Shown piece after piece: positions 9,276 to 17,511 of a stretch of 64,000 bases of DNA. Position 1 is the stretch's first letter. The number at the start of each line of letters is the position of its first letter. Below the pieces are notes generated by a model, which searched no databases, was not told the origin of the DNA, and was given only the letters and a program-made list of their open reading frames with translations. Both the position numbers and the translations under genes were made by a program. This DNA is from Clostridium sp. Marseille-P3244 (GTDB taxonomy: Bacteria; Bacillota; Clostridia; Lachnospirales; Lachnospiraceae), in contig NZ_LT635549.1 of assembly GCF_900120155.1 (NCBI RefSeq), positions 1,768,688-1,832,687 on the forward strand, in the 5' to 3' direction.

Positions 9276-11819
9276 TCAGCCGGTCTGTTCCGGGGGAACT
9301 GTAGGCTCCGGAGTTGGAGTTGGAGTAGGTGTGATGGGCTCCGGCGTCGGAGTGGGTGTCGGAGTTGTCTCCTCAGGTTCTTCCGGAGTATCAGGATCTT
9401 CTGTATTTTCAGGATCCTTTTCCTCTTCCTCCTTTTTGTCCTTTTCGTCTTCTTCTTCCTCATCTTTATGGCCCGGACAGCTTTCTGTGGGGACATTGTC
9501 CTTGTCAAAATATTCTGTCAGAGTGGTGCATCCATCCACTGCCAGCTTACCGGTTTCTGTACAGATGGATTTCTGCACAACAGAAGAGGGAACCTCAAAA
9601 TCTTTATATGGAAGTTCCGCGTGGATCCGGTCCATAATGGCCTTCCATATGGTCATGTGCCATGACTGGCTGATGTTTTCCATGGGTTTATTTTCATCAT
9701 ATCCACCCCATACAGAAGCCGTATAATAAGGTGTATACGCGGAGAGCCACAGGTCGGTGCTGTACTCTGTTGTACCGGTCTTTCCGGCAGCGGCCATATT
9801 ATTGAGCCTTGCAGAAGTACCGGTTCCTTTATTGATAACATCTTCCATCGCGCTGGTAAGAAGATAGGCGGTAGATTCTTTTATCACTTCGTGGGTGGAA
9901 GGCGTGGAATTGTCGATAAGCACATTTCCATCATGATCCAGTATTTGCGTGTAGAGAGTCGGTTCCGTATAAACACCGCCGTTGGCGATCGCTGCATAGG
10001 CCGCGGTCATCTCAAGATTATAAACACCACGGGTGATACCTCCGAGAGCGGTAGACTGCGCGATGTCCGACATTCCCGGATAGTTCGGATCATCGTTTAC
10101 AAGTGTCGTAAAGCCAAAATTCTCAAGATATTCAAATCCCTTTTCCAGACCGACGGTCTCTGTAAGAGTACGGACCGCGCATACATTCATGGAATGTTCG
10201 ATGGCATAACGGACTCTTGCCTCTCCGATATATTTGCCGTCCCAGTTGTTTACCTGCTGTCCGCTGGCATATTTGTATGGCTCGTCCTTGATGGTAGTGG
10301 CCAGTGTCATACCACATTCATTGAGGCCCGGAGCATAGGTCGAAAGCACCTTGAAACAGGAGCCGGGCTGTCTCGGAGTGCTGGTGGCCCGGTTCAGCGA
10401 AAGGCTGGTGGTCTTGGTGCCGCGTCCTCCGACAATAGCTTTAACCTGCCCGGTGTACTGATCCATGACAACAACTGATGTCTGAGGCTGAAGAGTGATA
10501 TTTACGTTTTCATCAATTGTATCGCCCGCTTCGGTGTTTATGCCCAGTGTGCTCTTGTACTCTTCTATGGCAGCGTAGGCTGCGTCCTCAGAGCTGAACA
10601 CAAGAGGATTGGTATCTCCTGTGGAAGATTCAATATAGTCTCCTAAATTTTCCTTGCTGTAATTTTCCACAGTGCCATCTGCCCGGTGGATGGTAAGGGC
10701 GTATTCTACGCCATACTCTACGATAGGATAGTAGGATTCATCAGCTACGACCTCGTCACAGATCTGCTGGATTGAGGAATCCTGTGTGGATTTGATCGTC
10801 AGCCCGCCTCTGTACAGAAGATTGTATGCCTGAGTTTCAGAGTAGCCTTTCTCGTCCATGAGATCCTGGATCACATCTTCGATCAGAGCATCAGTGAAGT
10901 AGGAATAGGGTGATGTGTCCTCTGTAACAGCTGATGTCTGGAGAATACGGTCGTATACCGGATCCGCCATGGCTTCATCATACTCTGCCTGATCGATATA
11001 GCCCTGTTCCAGCATATTGCCAAGGACAATCTCCCTTCTGGAAGCGTTATCCTCAGGATTTGTCACAGGATCATATTTGGTCGGATTCTGGGTAATGGCC
11101 GCTATGACAGCACACTCAGAAAGTGTCAGATCCGCCACGTCCTTATTAAAATACCGGATGGAGGCTGTCTGTACACCCGAACAGCCCTGGCCCAGATTGA
11201 TCGTGTTCATATATGCCTCCAGGATCTGTTCCTTGCTCATCTCCTTTTCAATGGCGACAGCAAGATATTGTTCCTGGAGTTTACGTTCTATCCGGTCCAG
11301 AAAAGTTTTTTCATTGACAAAGTTCGGAAAGACGTTGTTCTTGATAAGCTGCTGGGTCAGGGTACTTGCTCCTTCAGAAAAGTCAAAGCCATTGGAAATA
11401 CCGACAAAAGCGGCTCTTATGATACCCTGGAGATCGACTCCGTTATGCTCATAAAAACGCTCGTCCTCAATGGCGATAAACGCGTGAGGCAGATAGTCCG
11501 TGTTGGCAGTGATCTCCTCATATGTCTTGTAGACCCTGTTAGAATCCGAGTCTTTTAGTGTCTCAATAACATTTCCATTGAGATCTGTGATATTGGTAAT
11601 ATATCCTTCGGGAAGAATGTCATCTGCCGATACGGCAGGTGTATTGTCGATGATCTTTTTTGCGAAGATTGCCGCGCCGATGACACAAATGATCCCCAGC
11701 AGGAGTATGCAGATGACAATAGCCTTAAAAAAGCGTACTCCTACACGTTTCTGCTTCATTTTTTTCTTTGAAGAGATATTCTTCTTTCGCCTGGAAAGAT
11801 TATTTTTTCCGTAATTCAC
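9276..11819 (-). CDS. Class A penicillin-binding protein (PBP1A type)
   Basis: Bifunctional cell-wall synthase: glycan polymerisation plus peptide cross-linking. It has 847 residues. A basic cytoplasmic start is followed by a single membrane anchor (about 33-57), the GT51 transglycosylase (IAIEDERFYEHNGVD and EGASTLTQQL), then the transpeptidase with SCFK (active Ser), SMN and KTGT. The extracellular end is low-complexity: an acidic Glu/Lys stretch, then PTPTPTPEP repeats, typical of wall-spanning tails. The GTG at 11819 is chosen because AGGAGG sits 9 nt upstream; the ATG at 11828 abuts that same AGGAGG, and a TTG lies at 11840. A TATAAT box (11849-11854) with a weak -35 lies just upstream. 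Confidence 0.95.
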   Translation of the reverse strand: MNYGKNNLSRRKKNISSKKKMKQKRVGVRFFKAIVICILLLGIICVIGAAIFAKKIIDNTPAVSADDILPEGYITNITDLNGNVIETLKDSDSNRVYKTYEEITANTDYLPHAFIAIEDERFYEHNGVDLQGIIRAAFVGISNGFDFSEGASTLTQQLIKNNVFPNFVNEKTFLDRIERKLQEQYLAVAIEKEMSKEQILEAYMNTINLGQGCSGVQTASIRYFNKDVADLTLSECAVIAAITQNPTKYDPVTNPEDNASRREIVLGNMLEQGYIDQAEYDEAMADPVYDRILQTSAVTEDTSPYSYFTDALIEDVIQDLMDEKGYSETQAYNLLYRGGLTIKSTQDSSIQQICDEVVADESYYPIVEYGVEYALTIHRADGTVENYSKENLGDYIESSTGDTNPLVFSSEDAAYAAIEEYKSTLGINTEAGDTIDENVNITLQPQTSVVVMDQYTGQVKAIVGGRGTKTTSLSLNRATSTPRQPGSCFKVLSTYAPGLNECGMTLATTIKDEPYKYASGQQVNNWDGKYIGEARVRYAIEHSMNVCAVRTLTETVGLEKGFEYLENFGFTTLVNDDPNYPGMSDIAQSTALGGITRGVYNLEMTAAYAAIANGGVYTEPTLYTQILDHDGNVLIDNSTPSTHEVIKESTAYLLTSAMEDVINKGTGTSARLNNMAAAGKTGTTEYSTDLWLSAYTPYYTASVWGGYDENKPMENISQSWHMTIWKAIMDRIHAELPYKDFEVPSSVVQKSICTETGKLAVDGCTTLTEYFDKDNVPTESCPGHKDEEEEDEKDKKEEEEKDPENTEDPDTPEEPEETTPTPTPTPEPITPTPTPTPEPTVPPEQTG

Positions 11820-11933
11820 GAATAGCATCCTCCTTTTCAACTCTTTTGATTATATCAAATATATACTTTTAAATAAAGGAAAAAATAAAATCTTCATACT
11901 TTCTACATAAAATATTAGGAATCGCTGTTTTTC

Positions 11934-11962
11934 TTGTGGATCCGGCACGGGTCTGTTATAGT
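11934..11962 (+). promoter_or_regulatory. yigZ promoter
   Basis: TTGTGG (11934-11939), a 17-bp spacer and TATAGT (11957-11962), ending 56 nt before the start codon. Confidence 0.65.
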
Positions 11963-12018
11963 AGAGTCAGTCTGAACAAAAATTTTAAGGCTTTATCGGA
12001 TGCAGGAGGTGGACCAGG

Positions 12019-12672
12019 ATGGAAGCTTATCGAACTGTATATGCGGGCGGAAGCGGAGAGGTTACGGAAAAGAAGTCCCGTTTTATCGCGGATGTATTTC
12101 CTGTCCATTCACAGGAAGAGGCGTTCAACTGTCTGGAAGAGACCAGGAAAAAATACTGGGACGCAAAACATCACTGCTGGGCTTATGTAATAGGAAGAAA
12201 TCCTCCGGAAGAACGTCTCAGTGATGACGGAGAACCGTCGGGTACGGCGGGAAAGCCGATTCTTGAAGTGATCAGGGGAAGAGAGCTTACCGACGTGTTT
12301 GTCGTGGTCACCAGATATTTCGGGGGAACACTTTTGGGTACCGGAGGCCTTGTGAGAGCTTATAGCGCCGCCGCCGCGGAGGGACTCTCCCACACAGAGA
12401 TTATTACCAAAATCCATGGATTTAAACAGAAGATCATTACAGACTATACCGGACTGGGGAAGATTCAGTATCTTCTCGCGCAGAGGAAGCTGCCTGTACT
12501 GGATACCGTATATACGGACCGGGTGGAAATCTATACGCTTGTGCCTGACGATGAAGGAGAGCCGCTCAGAAAAGAGCTTATGGAAGGGACAAACGGGCAG
12601 GCTTCCACGGAAACGATACAGTCATGCTGGTTTGCGCAGACAGAGGCCGGGCTTAATATTTTTGAATATTGA
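12019..12672 (+). CDS. YigZ/IMPACT family protein
   Basis: A 217-residue cytoplasmic protein of the YigZ (YvyE)/IMPACT family. The N-terminal IMPACT domain carries KKSRFIADVFPV, HHCWAYVIG, DDGEPSGTAGKPIL and RYFGGTLLGTGGLVRAYS; the C-terminal ferredoxin-like DUF1949 domain spans about 140-210. Eukaryotic IMPACT acts on translational control through GCN2; the bacterial role is not settled. AGGAGGTGG lies before the ATG. It stands alone between a divergent PBP gene and a terminator. Confidence 0.92.
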   Translation: MEAYRTVYAGGSGEVTEKKSRFIADVFPVHSQEEAFNCLEETRKKYWDAKHHCWAYVIGRNPPEERLSDDGEPSGTAGKPILEVIRGRELTDVFVVVTRYFGGTLLGTGGLVRAYSAAAAEGLSHTEIITKIHGFKQKIITDYTGLGKIQYLLAQRKLPVLDTVYTDRVEIYTLVPDDEGEPLRKELMEGTNGQASTETIQSCWFAQTEAGLNIFEY

Positions 12673-12701
12673 AGGAAAAATTTTATTTTCAGAATAAAAA
12701 G

Positions 12702-12765
12702 TTCCGGAGCATATATCTCAGAAAAAATTCTGCTTCTGATGATATATGCTCCGGAATATTATTTT
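12702..12765. terminator. Terminator between yigZ and hpf (convergent)
   Basis: The arms TTCCGGAGCATATATC and GATATATGCTCCGGAA form a 16-bp stem followed by TATTATTTT rightward. AT-rich sequence on the other side makes it plausible for both strands. Confidence 0.8.
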
Positions 12766-12798
12766 ATCCGGAACAGATGCCTGCCGGATGAAAAACAT

Positions 12799-13356
12799 TT
12801 ATGAAAACTCCGGTTCAATCAGACCGAAAGATCCGTCTTTTCTCTTATATACAACATTGACTTCCTCGGTCTCGGCGTTGGAAAATACAAAAAAGCTGTG
12901 TCCCAGGAGTTCCATCTGGATGCATGCGTCTTCTGGGTACATAGGCTTGATTCCGAACTTTTTCGTACGGACGATGCGGATCTCGTCAGTTTCCGGAGAA
13001 GGCTCGTCTGACTCGATGAACTCTTTTTTGATGCTTCCTGAAGGGGAGGCAGCAGTGGGATGCCCCTGGTTCCTTGCTACCAGCTTGTTTTTATATTTTC
13101 GGAGCTGGCGCTCGATGATCTCTTCCACAAGATCAATGGATACATACATGTCATTGCTTGTCTGCTCAGAGCGGATGATGCTGCCCTTAACGGGAATCGT
13201 CACTTCGATCTTCTGGCGCTCCTTCTCCACGCTGAGGGTTACGATGATCTCTGTTTCAGGAGTGAAGTACCTTTCAAGTTTTCCTAATTTCTGTTCGATT
13301 GTGTCTTTAAGACCCGGCGTTACTTCAATGTTTTTTCCACTGATGATAAAATTCAT
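12799..13356 (-). CDS. hpf: Ribosome hibernation promoting factor, long form
   Basis: Binds 70S ribosomes in slow growth and pairs them into inactive 100S dimers. It has 185 residues: an N-terminal HPF/RaiA domain (about 1-95, MNFIISGKNIEVTPGLKDTI) that enters the 30S subunit, a variable linker, and the C-terminal dimerisation domain (about 125-185, ending FGLIEPEF), i.e. the long form typical of Firmicutes. AAAGGAG precedes the ATG. A promoter with an extended -10 (TGTTATAAT) lies at 13425-13433. Confidence 0.96.
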   Translation of the reverse strand: MNFIISGKNIEVTPGLKDTIEQKLGKLERYFTPETEIIVTLSVEKERQKIEVTIPVKGSIIRSEQTSNDMYVSIDLVEEIIERQLRKYKNKLVARNQGHPTAASPSGSIKKEFIESDEPSPETDEIRIVRTKKFGIKPMYPEDACIQMELLGHSFFVFSNAETEEVNVVYKRKDGSFGLIEPEFS

Positions 13357-13424
13357 ACGGTTCGACTCCTTTTGTTCATATTTAACATAAACCTGTGAAA
13401 AATATATGTTTATATTATGAAAAT

Positions 13425-13453
13425 ATTATAACATGGAACAACACGAATGTATA
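13425..13453 (-). promoter_or_regulatory. hpf promoter
   Basis: On the minus strand, TATACA (13448-13453), 17 bp, then TATAAT (13425-13430) preceded by TGT, an extended -10. It lies 69 nt upstream of the hpf start. Confidence 0.6.
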
Positions 13454-13465
13454 GAATAAATCACT

Positions 13466-13867
13466 TTAATCCGGAGTTTTTTCTTCCTTTCCGGATTTTT
13501 CAGCAGACAAGAACAGGAACTTCTTCGTGGCAAACAGGATCGCGATCGAGATGACGCCCAGAAAGGTGTTCAGCGGGGAAGAGTGATCGATGATGACCTG
13601 TCTTGCGATGACAAAGAGCAGCACCTCAAATACGGTGGCCGCCGTGTGGAGACAGAGCATGCGGATCAGCTCCACGCCAATGATCAGATTGAAGCATGCA
13701 GAAAGCAGCTCCTTATAGTTGGGATAGGTGCTGGCGTCCGTGAGCTCGCCCAGGGAAAGGCCCAGCTGTATGGTCATAATGATGACTGCGCAGGCCAGCA
13801 GTGCCGCGATAATAAATTCCAGTGCTTTGGTCAGATATCTGAGAAAAAGGTGTACGTATTTTTCCAT
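13466..13867 (-). CDS. PsiE-family four-helix membrane protein
   Basis: A 133-residue integral membrane protein with four hydrophobic segments (about 15-35, 58-75, 78-90 and 95-115). It matches the phosphate-starvation-inducible PsiE family in length, helix spacing and the motif region VIARQVII. Function in the family is unknown; the name comes from the E. coli gene induced by phosphate limitation. It lies 18 nt downstream of typA on the same strand, so the two are probably co-transcribed. Confidence 0.75.
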   Translation of the reverse strand: MEKYVHLFLRYLTKALEFIIAALLACAVIIMTIQLGLSLGELTDASTYPNYKELLSACFNLIIGVELIRMLCLHTAATVFEVLLFVIARQVIIDHSSPLNTFLGVISIAILFATKKFLFLSAEKSGKEEKTPD

Positions 13868-13885
13868 GTGTATTCTCCTCCGGCG

Positions 13886-15712
13886 TTATTTCATATTGCT
13901 TCGTTTACGCAGCCTTGAATCCAGGATCTTCTTCCGGATGCGGAGGCTTTTCGGCGTTACTTCCAGAAGTTCGTCCGTATCAATAAAATCCAGAGCCTGT
14001 TCAAGACTGAGGATTTTTGGGGGAGTGAGGCGGAGCGCTTCGTCTGCGCTGGAAGAGCGGGTGTTGGTCAGGTGTTTTGTCTTGCAGACATTCAGTTCGA
14101 TGTCCTCGGCTTTTCCGTTCTGACCGATCACCATTCCGGCGTATACTTTTTCTCCGGGCCCGATAAACAGAGTTCCGCGTTCCTGGGCGCTGTACAAACC
14201 GTAAGTGACGGACTCACCGGCCTCAAAAGCAATGAGGGAGCCCTGTTTGCGGTACTGGATATCTCCCTTGTATGGGGCGTATCCCTCGAAGCTTGTGTTG
14301 AGGATGCCGTTGCCTTTTGTATCCGTGAGAAATTCACCGCGGTAGCCGATCAGGCCCCGTGACGGGATGGAGAACTCCAGACGGGTATATCCGCTGTTGG
14401 AGGAGCCCATGTTGCGCAGCTCTCCTTTTCGCTGGCCGAGTTTTTCAATAACAACTCCGGTGAACTCATCAGGTACATCGATATAGGCCGTCTCCATCGG
14501 CTCCAGTTTTTTCCCATTTTCATCGGTATGGTAGAGAACTTCCGCCTTGCTTACGGCGAATTCATATCCCTCTCTGCGCATATTTTCGATCAAAACGGAG
14601 AGATGGAGCTCCCCCCGGCCGGATACTTTGAAGCTGTCCGTGCTTTCCATCTCCTCCACGCGCAGGCTGACGTCCGTGTTCAGCTCCCGGAAAAGGCGGT
14701 CTCTTAAATGCCGGGAAGTTACATATTTTCCTTCCTGACCGGCAAAAGGGCTGTCATTGACGATGAACTGCATGGCGATGGTCGGCTCGGAGATCTTCTG
14801 GAAGGGGATGGGATCCGGATTTTCGGGAGAACACAGAGTATCTCCTATGGAAATATCTGAGATCCCGGAAATAGCCACAATAGAGCCAATGGTGGCCTCC
14901 TTTACCTCCACTTTTTCCAGACCGTCGAATTCGTACAGACGGCTGATCTTTACTTTTTCCTGTTTGTCCGGGTCGTGGTGATTAACCAGAACCATTTCCT
15001 GATTGACGGCAATGGTGCCGTTGTCCACTTTGCCGATTCCGATACGGCCCACATATTCATTGTAGTCGATGGTGCTGATGAGTACCTGGGTGGGAGCTTC
15101 CGGATCTCCCTCCGGAGCCGGGATATAGTCCAGGATCGTCTCGAAGAGCGGTTTCATGTCTCTCTCTTCGTCAGACAGGTCAAGGACAGCGACGCCCGCT
15201 TTTGCGGAAGCATAGACAAAAGGACACTCCAGCTGTTCGTCAGAGGCGCCCAGATCGATAAACAGTTCCAGTACCTCATCGATGACCGCATCAGGCCGGG
15301 CTTCAGGCCGGTCGATCTTGTTGATGCAGACAATGACCGGAAGGTCAAGGTCCAGAGCTTTGCGCAGGACGAACTTTGTCTGGGGCATTGCGCCTTCAAA
15401 AGCGTCCACTACCAGGATCACACCGTTCACCATCTTAAGGACACGTTCCACTTCCCCTCCGAAATCCGCGTGCCCCGGGGTGTCTATGATATTGATCTTA
15501 GTGCCCTTATAGTGGACGGCAGTGTTTTTTGACAGAATGGTGATACCGCGTTCCCGCTCGATGTCATTGGAATCCATGACACGTTCAGCTACCTCCTGAT
15601 TTTCACGGAATACTCCGCTTTGTTTTAACAGTTCGTCCACCAGGGTGGTCTTGCCGTGGTCTACGTGGGCGATGATCGCGATGTTTCTTATATCTTCACG
15701 CTTCGTTTTCAT
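13886..15712 (-). CDS. typA: Translational GTPase TypA/BipA
   Basis: Ribosome-associated GTPase of the EF-G family, needed for 50S assembly and stress or cold adaptation. It has 608 residues, with G1 HVDHGKTTLVDELL near the N-terminus, the switch I region ERERGITILSK, G3 DTPGHADFGGEVER and G4 NKIDRPEAR, then the beta-barrel, EF-G III/V-like domains and the TypA-specific C-terminal domain (conserved SSADEALRLTPPK). Its own promoter lies at 15767-15794; the PsiE-like gene follows. Confidence 0.97.
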   Translation of the reverse strand: MKTKREDIRNIAIIAHVDHGKTTLVDELLKQSGVFRENQEVAERVMDSNDIERERGITILSKNTAVHYKGTKINIIDTPGHADFGGEVERVLKMVNGVILVVDAFEGAMPQTKFVLRKALDLDLPVIVCINKIDRPEARPDAVIDEVLELFIDLGASDEQLECPFVYASAKAGVAVLDLSDEERDMKPLFETILDYIPAPEGDPEAPTQVLISTIDYNEYVGRIGIGKVDNGTIAVNQEMVLVNHHDPDKQEKVKISRLYEFDGLEKVEVKEATIGSIVAISGISDISIGDTLCSPENPDPIPFQKISEPTIAMQFIVNDSPFAGQEGKYVTSRHLRDRLFRELNTDVSLRVEEMESTDSFKVSGRGELHLSVLIENMRREGYEFAVSKAEVLYHTDENGKKLEPMETAYIDVPDEFTGVVIEKLGQRKGELRNMGSSNSGYTRLEFSIPSRGLIGYRGEFLTDTKGNGILNTSFEGYAPYKGDIQYRKQGSLIAFEAGESVTYGLYSAQERGTLFIGPGEKVYAGMVIGQNGKAEDIELNVCKTKHLTNTRSSSADEALRLTPPKILSLEQALDFIDTDELLEVTPKSLRIRKKILDSRLRKRSNMK

Positions 15713-15766
15713 GATCTATGCACTCTTTTCTATAAAAAATATGGATGTTTTTGCTGCAACTTCCTT

Positions 15767-15794
15767 ATTTTATCATAAAATCTGTATTTTACAA
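15767..15794 (-). promoter_or_regulatory. typA promoter
   Basis: On the minus strand, TTGTAA (15789-15794), a 16-bp spacer and TAAAAT (15767-15772). It lies 55 nt upstream of the typA start. Confidence 0.6.
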
Positions 15795-15937
15795 GCATAT
15801 GCGGTTAAAATGACGGAACGGTCCCGGAGGAAAATGTCGAACGATTTCCAGGAAAGGGAGTTCTATTTTTGTGATATGGCTCATACATTTAGTAGTGACT
15901 CAAAAATACCAGAAAGAGGAAGGGAGAACTACAGGTC

Positions 15938-16567
15938 ATGTCAGATAAGATTATTGAGAACAATCAGGTAACGGTCATAGGCACAGTGGTAACAGAATTT
16001 ACATACAGCCACGAAGTGTTTGGAGAAGGATTCTATATGGTGGATATCCTGGTGAAAAGGCTGAGCAGTTCAAATGACAGGATTCCGGTGATGGTGTCCG
16101 AGCGCCTGATCGATGTTACACAGGACTATATGGGAAAATGTATTATGGTATCCGGACAGTTCCGCTCATATAACCGTCATGAAGAACAGAAAAACCGTCT
16201 GGTCCTCTCGGTGTTTGCCCGGGAGATCGAGTTTATTGAAGAAGAGCCCGACGGCGCCCGGACAAACCATATCCTGCTGGAAGGATATATGTGCAAGCGG
16301 CCGGTGTACCGGAAGACTCCGCTGGGCAGAGAGATCGCCGATCTTCTGCTGGCAGTGAACCGTCCTTATGGGAAGTCGGACTATATCCCCTGTATCTGCT
16401 GGGGGCGGAACGCCCGGTACGCTTCCGGGTTTGAAGTGGGAGAGCATGTGAGGATATTCGGGAGGATCCAGAGCAGAGATTATGTGAAGAAACTCTCAGA
16501 GACAGAGGCGGAAACAAGGACGGCATATGAAGTTTCTGTGAGCAAGCTGGAATGCATAGATGAGTAA
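15938..16567 (+). CDS. SSB-like protein with two OB folds
   Basis: A 209-residue protein that resembles single-stranded DNA-binding proteins twice over. The first OB-like half is about 1-98 (NQVTVIGTVVTEFTYSHEV to FAREIEFIEE). The second is about 105-208 (NHILLEGYMCKRPVYRKTP, then CICWGRNARYASGFEVG and VRIFGRIQSRDYVKK), which has the SSB pattern of a partner strand ending in a W-containing segment and a GxIQSRxY strand. It lacks the acidic C-terminal tip of housekeeping SSB, so it is probably not the replication SSB. The substrate is inferred. It lies between typA (divergent) and a terminator, alone. The SSB-superfamily call is moderate. Confidence 0.7.
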   Translation: MSDKIIENNQVTVIGTVVTEFTYSHEVFGEGFYMVDILVKRLSSSNDRIPVMVSERLIDVTQDYMGKCIMVSGQFRSYNRHEEQKNRLVLSVFAREIEFIEEEPDGARTNHILLEGYMCKRPVYRKTPLGREIADLLLAVNRPYGKSDYIPCICWGRNARYASGFEVGEHVRIFGRIQSRDYVKKLSETEAETRTAYEVSVSKLECIDE

Positions 16568-16572
16568 TTGTT

Positions 16573-16624
16573 AAAAGGATATCATATGTTGAGATTCGGT
16601 CTTCAATATGATATCCTTTTTATG
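16573..16624 (+). terminator. Terminator after the SSB-like gene
   Basis: The arms AAAAGGATATCATAT and ATATGATATCCTTTT form a 15-bp perfect stem with an 18-nt loop, followed by TTATG. Confidence 0.85.
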
Positions 16625-16678
16625 TTACAGGCACTTATTCAGGCGCCGGACAGACTTGGGTCAGGAGGAGAAAAGAAC

Positions 16679-17437
16679 ATGATAAAGATTTTGATGCATG
16701 GCTGCAACGGGAAAATGGGCAGGATGATCACAGAGATCGTGAAAAGTGACGAAAACGCCGAGATCACGGCGGGGATTGATACATATACAGGAACGGAGAA
16801 TGAATACCCGGTATTTGAATCTGTTGATCAATGTGATGTGGACGTGGATGTAGTGATTGATTTTTCCAATGCGGCGGCAGTGGACAGCCTGCTGGACTAC
16901 TGCGTGGAAAAGAAACTTCCGGTGGTTTTGTGTACCACAGGGCTGTCCGGGGACCAGCTGCGGAAAGTGGACGAAGCATCCGAAAAAACAGCGATCTTAA
17001 AATCCGCCAACATGTCTCTGGGAGTTAATCTTCTGTTGAAACTGCTTCAGGATGCGGCAAAAGTGCTGGCGCCCTCCGGGTTTGACGTGGAACTTGTGGA
17101 AAAACATCATAATCAGAAAGTGGATGCGCCAAGCGGTACGGCACTGGCCCTCGCGGACGCGGTGAATGGAGCTCTGAACGGAGAATATCACTATGTGTAT
17201 GACAGAAGCCAGGTGCGGCAGAAAAGGGAGAAAAAAGAGATCGGGATATCAGCTGTAAGAGGCGGTACGATCGTGGGAGAACATGAAGTGATCTTCGCGG
17301 GAACAGATGAAGTGATCGAGTTTAAACATACTGCGTTTTCCCGGAGCGTATTTGGGAAAGGAGCGGTAGAGGCCGCTAAATTTCTGGCGGGGAAGACTTC
17401 AGGAATGTATGATATGAGCGATGTGATCGGACTGTGA
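16679..17437 (+). CDS. dapB: 4-hydroxy-tetrahydrodipicolinate reductase
   Basis: Second committed step of lysine/diaminopimelate synthesis, reducing HTPA with NAD(P)H. It has 252 residues: an N-terminal Rossmann motif (GCNGKMGRM), the VVIDFSNAAAVD strand and the catalytic segment ELVEKHHNQKVDAPSGTAL near 140-155. The ATG at 16679 follows AGGAGG by 8 nt; an in-frame extension upstream would run through the preceding terminator and is rejected. There is no dapA beside it. No clear promoter was seen in the short gap after the terminator. Confidence 0.96.
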   Translation: MIKILMHGCNGKMGRMITEIVKSDENAEITAGIDTYTGTENEYPVFESVDQCDVDVDVVIDFSNAAAVDSLLDYCVEKKLPVVLCTTGLSGDQLRKVDEASEKTAILKSANMSLGVNLLLKLLQDAAKVLAPSGFDVELVEKHHNQKVDAPSGTALALADAVNGALNGEYHYVYDRSQVRQKREKKEIGISAVRGGTIVGEHEVIFAGTDEVIEFKHTAFSRSVFGKGAVEAAKFLAGKTSGMYDMSDVIGL

Positions 17438-17511
17438 TCAGAGGAAAACAGCAGTGACAGAAAACGGCCTGTGTGAGGGGAACAGTGCCGGGGACGGATC
17501 CGGGAGGATAA

